Assembly (NCBI RefSeq): GCF_013283745.1
Contig: NZ_JABSTZ010000001.1
Coordinates: forward strand, 1,320,406-1,384,405
Direction of reading: 5' to 3'
DNA length: 64,000 nt
Source: Aeromicrobium stalagmiti
GTDB lineage: Bacteria; Actinomycetota; Actinomycetes; Propionibacteriales; Nocardioidaceae
The position numbers were made by a program, and so were the translations under genes. Positions 59,015 to 64,000 of the stretch are shown here, in pieces. Every line of letters begins with the position of its first letter. The first letter of the stretch is position 1. The notes beneath the pieces were generated by a model that ran no database searches, had not been told where the DNA came from, and saw only the letters and a program-made list of their open reading frames with translations.

Positions 59015-59806
59015 TCAGCTGATGTCGATGACGACGGGTGCGTGGTCGCTGGCGCCCTTGCCCTTGCGCTCCTCGCGGTCGATCCACGCCGTGTCGACGC
59101 GCGCCGCGAGGGCCTGCGAGGCCAGGATGAAGTCGATGCGCAGCCCGCGCTTCTTCGGGAACGCGAGCTGCTGGTAGTCCCAGTAGGTGTAGACGCCGGG
59201 TCCCGGTGCGTGGGGGCGGACGACGTCGGCATAGCCCGCGTCGACGACGGCCTGGAATGCGTCTCGCTCCGGCTGCGACACGTGGGTCTTGCCCTCGAAC
59301 GCCGTGACGTCCCAGACGTCCTCGTCGGTCGGGATGATGTTCCAGTCGCCGGTGAGGGCGATCTGCGCGTCCGGGTTCTCGGCCAGCCAGTCGGCGGACG
59401 CCTGGCGCAACCGCTCGAGCCAGGCCAGCTTGTAGGCGTAGTGGGGGTGATCGAGCTCGCGGCCGTTGGGCACGTAGAAGCTCCAGACCCGCACGCCGCC
59501 GCACGTCGCGCCGATCGACCGGGCCTCGACGACCTCGGGATCGCCGAACATCGGCTGGTCGTCGGCGAACTGGGTCGCGACGTCCTCGAGGCCGACCCGC
59601 GAGATGAGGGCGACGCCGTTCCACTGGCTCAGGCCGCGGTGGACGTACTCGTAGCCCATCGAGGAGAGCTCGAGACCGGGGAACTGGTCCTCGCGGCACT
59701 TGGTCTCCTGGATGGCCAGCACGTCGACGTCGTGGCGTTCGAGGAACGCCGTGACGCGGTCGATGCGGCTCCGGATGGAGTTGACGTTCCAGGTCGCGAT
59801 ACGCAC
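59015..59806 (-). CDS. xth: exodeoxyribonuclease III
   Basis: 263 residues, Mg-dependent AP endonuclease/3'-5' exonuclease. Motifs in order: ATWNVNSIRSR near residue 5, QETKCREDQFP near 38, SFYVPNGRELD near 108, TGDWNIIPTDEDVWD near 150, RIDFILAS near 225 and SDHAPVVIDIS at the C-terminus. The start is a clear ATG. Base-excision repair; the 22-nt tandem repeat lies upstream of its promoter side. Confidence 0.95.
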   Translation of the reverse strand: MRIATWNVNSIRSRIDRVTAFLERHDVDVLAIQETKCREDQFPGLELSSMGYEYVHRGLSQWNGVALISRVGLEDVATQFADDQPMFGDPEVVEARSIGATCGGVRVWSFYVPNGRELDHPHYAYKLAWLERLRQASADWLAENPDAQIALTGDWNIIPTDEDVWDVTAFEGKTHVSQPERDAFQAVVDAGYADVVRPHAPGPGVYTYWDYQQLAFPKKRGLRIDFILASQALAARVDTAWIDREERKGKGASDHAPVVIDIS

Positions 59807-59846
59807 CCGCCGAACCTATCGCAGCCCGCCCCACCCCCCAACCGCT

Positions 59847-59912
59847 GACGAGACCGTTGCCGCCCCTCGACGAGACCGTTTCCGCCCTTCGACGAGACCG
59901 TTCCGGTCCCTG
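59847..59912. repeat. 22-base tandem repeat, three copies
   Basis: Each unit begins GACGAGACCGTT, with unit starts at 59847, 59869 and 59891, exactly 22 bases apart. Units one and two differ by two bases, unit three diverges at its end. Intergenic, between xth (reverse) and a secreted protein gene (forward). Confidence 0.85.
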
Positions 59913-59996
59913 ATCCGCGTGACCACCGTGATTCGGGTGACAGACGGGGTGCGTGAGGCGCACCATGGAGGACGTTGTCTCGGGAAGGTGCTGGTC

Positions 59997-61136
59997 GTGC
60001 GCAGGATGTGGATCGCCCTCGTGGCGCTCGTGCTGGGAGCCGGGCTGCTGGCCTCGCCGGCCGTCGCGGGCGACCCACCGATCTCCCTGCCGTCGAGCCC
60101 GACCGGGCTGAAGGCGCCGGTCGACCTGCCCGACGAGGTCGACCCCGCCTCCCCCTACCTGCCGCAGACCTCGTGCAGCCCGCTCGACATGCCGGGGGCG
60201 CTGATGCTCCGCGACCTCGTCCTCGAGACGTACGGCGAGGGGCGCTCCGGTGCGATCTCGCGCGGGTGCACCGAGGGCGTCTCCGAGCACAGCGACGGCC
60301 GGGCGTGGGACTGGATCGTCGACGTCGACGACAAGCAGGAGAAGGCAGCGGCGGCCGACTTCATCTCCTGGGTGACCCGCAACGACGGCCGCAACGCCCG
60401 GCGCCTCGGCATCATGTACGTCATCTACAACAAGAAGATCTGGGCGGTCTACAACACCAAGGCCGGCTGGCGTCCCAGCTACGGCCACACCGACCACGTC
60501 CACGTGTCGCTGAGCTGGAACGGTGCGCGGGGCAACGTGTCGTTCTGGACCGGCGAGGTCAGCCGCACCGACTACGGACCGTGCGTCCGCTTCAGCGGCA
60601 CCTACGCCGCGCGGACGGGCAGCCCCCGCACGGGTGACTGCCCGGCCGTGGCGCCGCTGGTGGCCAGGACGTCGATGGGTGACCGCCAGTACGGCCGCAC
60701 CGGCGGCACGGTCGAGAAGGCCCAGGGGCTGCTCAAGGTGGCGCGGACGGGCCGGTTCGACGCCGCGACCTGGACGGCGGTGCGTCGCTACCAGCGGGCT
60801 CACGACATCCCCTACACCGGCGTGCTCGACCAGCCGACGTGGGCGTCGCTCAGCCCGGGCAGCCTCACCTACCGCGCCGTCAAGGGATACACGAAGGCGG
60901 AGGCCATCGCCTACGGCATCGAGCACTACTCGGGCAGCGCGATCACGCGGGGACGGGTCGCCAAGGCCGTCGTCTTCCTGCAGACCGCCCTCGGGCTGCC
61001 GGTCGCCGACCGCAACGGGTTCTACGACTCCGTCACGCTCGCCGCGGTCAAGCAGGTGCAGGAGGACGCCGGGATGTCGCGCGACGGGGTCGTGCGTGGC
61101 GCCGAGTGGCAGGCGATGGCCGACGCGCTCGACTGA
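59997..61136 (+). CDS. secreted peptidoglycan-binding protein with LAS-type domain
   Basis: 379 residues. Signal peptide MRRMWIALVALVLGAGLLA ending near PAVAG. The N-terminal domain has HSDGRAWDW near residue 100 and GHTDHVHVS near 163, the metal-site pattern of M15/LAS peptidoglycan carboxypeptidase-like proteins. Two PG_binding_1 repeats follow (VEKAQGLLKVARTGRFDAAT near 240; AVVFLQTALGLPVADRNGFY near 330). GTG 59997 with GGGAAGG eight bases upstream. Cell-wall remodelling enzyme or binding protein; catalytic status unproven. Confidence 0.85.
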   Translation: MRRMWIALVALVLGAGLLASPAVAGDPPISLPSSPTGLKAPVDLPDEVDPASPYLPQTSCSPLDMPGALMLRDLVLETYGEGRSGAISRGCTEGVSEHSDGRAWDWIVDVDDKQEKAAAADFISWVTRNDGRNARRLGIMYVIYNKKIWAVYNTKAGWRPSYGHTDHVHVSLSWNGARGNVSFWTGEVSRTDYGPCVRFSGTYAARTGSPRTGDCPAVAPLVARTSMGDRQYGRTGGTVEKAQGLLKVARTGRFDAATWTAVRRYQRAHDIPYTGVLDQPTWASLSPGSLTYRAVKGYTKAEAIAYGIEHYSGSAITRGRVAKAVVFLQTALGLPVADRNGFYDSVTLAAVKQVQEDAGMSRDGVVRGAEWQAMADALD

Positions 61137-61168
61137 CCCGGACGGCGCCGGGCTGCCATGATGGCGCC

Positions 61169-61786
61169 ATGACTGACGAGGACTCCGCGGCGTACAACCC
61201 CGAGCACGAGGACGACCACCTCGAGCGCAAGATCGCCGACCAGCCGAGTGGCGTCTCGCCCCACCGGTGGGTCAAGCGCCTCGTGCTGGCGATCGCGATC
61301 GTCGGCGTCGCCTACATCGCCTACCTGATGTCGGCCGCCTTCTTCCCTCGGTGGTGGGCGCAGCGGGTCGCCGACCAGGTCAACGGTGGCGTCACGCGGG
61401 GCACCCTGTGGGGCCTCTTCTACGGCTTTCTGTTCACGCTCGTCCCGCTCCTGCTGCTGTTCCAGATCAGACGGCGCTTCTTCAGCTGGGGCTGGCGGGG
61501 GATCGTCGCGCTGGTCGCGGTCGTCCTCGCGGCGCCGAACTGGCTGACGCTCTCGGTCGTCATCGGCAACAGCAACGCCGCCCACGCGGGCGAGCGGATC
61601 ATGGACGTCGATGCGCCCGGCTTCCGGGCCGCGACGCTGATCGGAGTGATCATCGGTGGAGTGCTGGCCTTGCTCATCACGGGCCTGGGCATGCGGCTCA
61701 AGGCGCGCAAGAACGAGGTCAAGCGGCTGCAGGGCGAGCGCGACGAGCTGAAGCGCTCGCGTCAGGATCACGACGAATCTCGCTGA
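61169..61786 (+). CDS. permease-like membrane protein
   Basis: 205 residues. Acidic N-terminus, then about four helices (LVLAIAIVGVAYIAYLMSA, LWGLFYGFLFTLVPLLLLF, GIVALVAVVLAAPNWLTL, AATLIGVIIGGVLALLIT) and a charged coiled-coil tail (KNEVKRLQGERDELKRSRQD). No family motif recognised. ATG 61169 follows TGGCGCC. Function unknown. Confidence 0.72.
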   Translation: MTDEDSAAYNPEHEDDHLERKIADQPSGVSPHRWVKRLVLAIAIVGVAYIAYLMSAAFFPRWWAQRVADQVNGGVTRGTLWGLFYGFLFTLVPLLLLFQIRRRFFSWGWRGIVALVAVVLAAPNWLTLSVVIGNSNAAHAGERIMDVDAPGFRAATLIGVIIGGVLALLITGLGMRLKARKNEVKRLQGERDELKRSRQDHDESR

Positions 61787-61817
61787 GGTTGCCGCGCGAC
61801 GCTGCGGTTTCCGACGA

Positions 61818-61853
61818 TTTCGGTCGTGTGAACAAGTGAAATCTGAACCGAAA
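61818..61853. promoter_or_regulatory. inverted repeats upstream of the permease
   Basis: TTTCGGT (61818) and ACCGAAA (61847) pair perfectly, with GATTTC (61816) and GAAATC (61838) overlapping. They sit about 70 bases before the APC permease. Candidate operator for the GntR regulator encoded after the permease; unproven. Confidence 0.4.
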
Positions 61854-61921
61854 AGGTCTAGAGGCAATCGACGTCACCGCGCTAGCATGCAGCAACTTCT
61901 TCTGAGAGCTGGGTGCATTCC

Positions 61922-63493
61922 ATGGCCGATCACCTCACCGACGACGAGAAGCATCTCGCGAGCCTGGGCTACAAGCAGGAGCTGAACCGCTCCTGGTCGA
62001 GCTTCTCCAACTTCGCGATCTCGTTCTCCATCATCTCGATCCTCGCCGGCTGCTTCACGACATTCGGCCAGGCGTGGAACAACGGCGGTCCGGTCGCCAT
62101 CTCGTGGGGCTGGCCGATCATCTCGATCTTCATCCTCATCATCGGTTTCACGATGTCGGAGCTGGTGTCGGCCTATCCGACGTCGGGCGGCATCTACTGG
62201 TGGGCCTCGAAGATGGGTGGTCCGGCTGCCGGGTTCTTCACCGGCTGGCTCAACCTGATCGGCCTGCTGGCCGTGACGGCCTCCGTGGCCTATGGGTGCG
62301 CGACCTTCCTCGACCTGACGCTCGGCACGCTGAGCTCGGGGTGGGCCGAGGACTACAGCCTCCAGCGGGTCTTCGTGCTCTTCGTCGTCATCCTGGCCGT
62401 GGCGGCGGTGCTGAACATCTTCAGCGGTCACCTGCTCGCGGTGATCAACAACATCTCGGTGTGGTGGCACGTCGCCGGCGTGGCCGTCATCGTCGCGATC
62501 CTGGTGATCGTCCCCAAGACGCACCTGGCGATCAGTGAGGTGTTCACCGGCAAGGTCAACAACTCCGGCTACGCCGAGGGTGCGATGAACAACGGGACGT
62601 ACTGGTTCCTGGTCCTGCCGCTCGGGTTCTTGCTGACGCAGTACACGATCACCGGCTTCGATGCCTCCGCTCACCTCTCCGAGGAGACCCAAGGGGCCTC
62701 GGAGGCGGCGGCCAAGGGCATCTGGCGCTCCATCGCCTACTCCGCGATCGGCGGGTGGATCCTGCTGCTCTCGTTCCTGTTCGCGGTGCAGGACAAGGAT
62801 GCCGTGACTGCCGGTGGCGGTGGCGTCGACCTGATCTTCAGCCAGGCGCTGGGCCAGGGGTGGCACGTCATGGTGCTCGCGATCTCGGTGGCGGGCCAGT
62901 TCTTCTGCACGATCGCCTGTCTGACGAGCGCATCTCGCATGACGTTCGCGTTCAGCCGTGACGGGGCGATTCCTGGCTCGAGCATCTGGTCGAAGGTCAC
63001 GTCCGCGAAGGTTCCGGCCAACGCCGTCGTCTTCGTGGCCGTGATCGGAGTGCTCATCTCGCTGCCGGCTCTCGTCGAGGTCAACCTCGGAACCGCTGAC
63101 GCGCCGTTGATCGTGCCGGTCGCCTTCTACGCGGTCGTCTCGGTCGCGGTCATCGGGCTCTACCTGGCCTTCCTGATCCCCATCTTCCTGCGCTGGAAGA
63201 TGGGCGACGCCTTCGTGCCGGGCAGCTGGAACAACGGCAACAAGTACAAGTGGATGAACCTGGTGGCGGTGGCCGAGATCGCGATCATCTGCGTCTACTT
63301 CGTCCTCCCGTTCGTCCCGGCAGCGGTGCCGTGGAACGACAACTTCTCGTGGAAGTTCGTCAACTACGCGCCGATCCTCACCGGCGGCACCTTGATCATC
63401 CTGACGCTGTGGTGGCACCTGTCGGCCAAGAAGTGGTTCACCGGGCCGAAGCACACGATCGACACGGCGGTGACGGAGGCGTTCAAGGACTAG
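61922..63493 (+). CDS. APC family amino acid/polyamine permease
   Basis: 523 residues, twelve helices. N-terminus LGYKQELNRSWSSFSNFAIS and ISILAGCFTTFGQAWNNGGP are the hallmark of the GABA/polyamine (UGA4/BAT1-like) branch. YPTSGGIYWWASKMGGPAAG near residue 85 and LTSASRMTFAFSRDG near 335 belong to the same family. ATG 61922 chosen; GTG 61913 is possible. A GntR gene follows by 25 bases and may control uptake of a nitrogen substrate. Confidence 0.9.
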   Translation: MADHLTDDEKHLASLGYKQELNRSWSSFSNFAISFSIISILAGCFTTFGQAWNNGGPVAISWGWPIISIFILIIGFTMSELVSAYPTSGGIYWWASKMGGPAAGFFTGWLNLIGLLAVTASVAYGCATFLDLTLGTLSSGWAEDYSLQRVFVLFVVILAVAAVLNIFSGHLLAVINNISVWWHVAGVAVIVAILVIVPKTHLAISEVFTGKVNNSGYAEGAMNNGTYWFLVLPLGFLLTQYTITGFDASAHLSEETQGASEAAAKGIWRSIAYSAIGGWILLLSFLFAVQDKDAVTAGGGGVDLIFSQALGQGWHVMVLAISVAGQFFCTIACLTSASRMTFAFSRDGAIPGSSIWSKVTSAKVPANAVVFVAVIGVLISLPALVEVNLGTADAPLIVPVAFYAVVSVAVIGLYLAFLIPIFLRWKMGDAFVPGSWNNGNKYKWMNLVAVAEIAIICVYFVLPFVPAAVPWNDNFSWKFVNYAPILTGGTLIILTLWWHLSAKKWFTGPKHTIDTAVTEAFKD

Positions 63494-63518
63494 GGGTCGA
63501 TCGATACGGTTCTTCTCC

Positions 63519-64000
63519 ATGAGGACGCTCGCGGTCGACGACGAGGCACTGGGCGGCAAGCCCGATCTCTCGTCGTCGACCGACGAGCCGTCGCACGTGC
63601 GCATCACGGCCTGGCTGCTCGATCGCATCGGGACGGGCCGGATCCGCATCGACGACAAGCTGCCTCCCGAGGAAGAGCTTGCGGCCTCGATCGGGGTCAG
63701 CCGCATGACCCTGCGGCAGGCCCTCGGGTCGTTGGAGGCGCAGGGCTGGATCGAGCGCAGACGCGGCCGTTCGGGCGGCAGCTTCGTCCGTGAGCCCAAG
63801 GTCGAGGTCGACCTCTCGGGGCTGCCCGGCTTCACCGAGCAGATGCGCCGGGCCAACGTCCGTGCCGGCGCCCGGGTCGTGCGCGCCGGCCTGGTCGAGG
63901 CGGCCGGCGAGGTCGCCGCGGCGCTCGAGGTGGCCAAGGGCCAGCCGGTCATCGAGATCGTCCGCGTGCGGTCGGCCCGCCGCCAGCCGCTGGCGCTGGA
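63519..64000 (+). CDS. GntR family transcriptional regulator (3' end outside window)
   Basis: 160 residues seen, open at the window end. Winged-helix DNA-binding domain: RITAWLLDRIGTGRIRIDDK near residue 28, PPEEELAASIGVSRMTLRQALGSLEAQG, and RRGRSGGSFV wing. A UTRA-like ligand domain begins near residue 90 (GLPGFTEQMRRANVRAGARV). HutC/YvoA-type subfamily likely. It probably regulates the adjacent permease. Confidence 0.9.
   Translation, partial: MRTLAVDDEALGGKPDLSSSTDEPSHVRITAWLLDRIGTGRIRIDDKLPPEEELAASIGVSRMTLRQALGSLEAQGWIERRRGRSGGSFVREPKVEVDLSGLPGFTEQMRRANVRAGARVVRAGLVEAAGEVAAALEVAKGQPVIEIVRVRSARRQPLAL

Noticed and set aside
59847..59912. CRISPR array
   Set aside because: Units are contiguous without spacers, so it is a tandem repeat.

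Overview
The window is high-GC actinobacterial DNA. Most genes show strong G/C bias at the third codon position, GTG starts are common, and gene junctions very often overlap as ATGA or GTGA. The gene content (OpuC-type osmolyte transporter, Kdp, tms-type 10-methyl fatty acid genes, EspC/WXG-like proteins, MMPL exporters) suggests Nocardioidaceae such as Aeromicrobium or Nocardioides. That placement is inference, because no rRNA or other marker gene is present.

Layout. 1-11060: a catabolic cluster with an acyl-CoA dehydrogenase (cut by the window edge), SDR, APH-type kinase, cyclase, ABM monooxygenase, TetR, MDR reductase, MaoC, two alpha/beta hydrolases, a phosphotriesterase/lactonase-like protein, SDR plus TetR, and a sterol-desaturase-like protein. 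Three copies of one dyad (TGAATCC..TTCA type) and two CRP-like sites tie it into a regulon. The ACAD-SDR-kinase trio resembles the lva/ACAD11 route for 4-hydroxyacyl-CoA. 11180-13858: an overlapping four-gene operon of type VII secretion character, with an EspC-like protein, a WxG protein carrying a glycine-zipper hairpin, and a four-helix membrane protein that may be its immunity partner. 13842-17435: an SDR, a dispersed repeat cluster, tRNA-Phe, an M20 peptidase, a RutE-like nitroreductase and tRNA-Asp.

17561-21729: cysteine dioxygenase with rhodanese, then a four-gene osmoprotectant ABC transporter. 21803-28711: two MMPL exporters flanking a two-component system, with a TetR and its likely operator. 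28744-31405: GluQ-RS, GNAT, an SGNH hydrolase, and a guanidinium exporter behind a guanidine-III riboswitch. 31550-36506: a 1254-residue hybrid kinase/PP2C/anti-sigma protein with its STAS partner, and a hydrolase. 36575-41000: kdpFABC behind a helically phased GTCAAG array. 41137-42738: a lower-GC toxin-antitoxin-like pair next to the 3' end of tRNA-Glu.

42805-47181: metallopeptidase, pirin, aroQ, a second repeat cluster, and the tmsA/tmsB pair for 10-methyl-branched fatty acids. 47274-58978: surface glycopolymer genes (two long two-domain glycosyltransferases, UDP-sugar dehydrogenase, acyltransferase-SGNH, CDP-glycerol transferase family, anchored methyltransferase). 59015-64000: exonuclease III, a 22-nt tandem repeat, a secreted peptidoglycan-binding protein, a membrane protein, an APC permease, and a GntR regulator cut by the window end.

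No CRISPR array, insertion sequence, integrase or rRNA gene was seen. No gene-free stretch exceeds 300 bases; the two longest (14598-14886 and 44238-44521) are filled largely by repeats.
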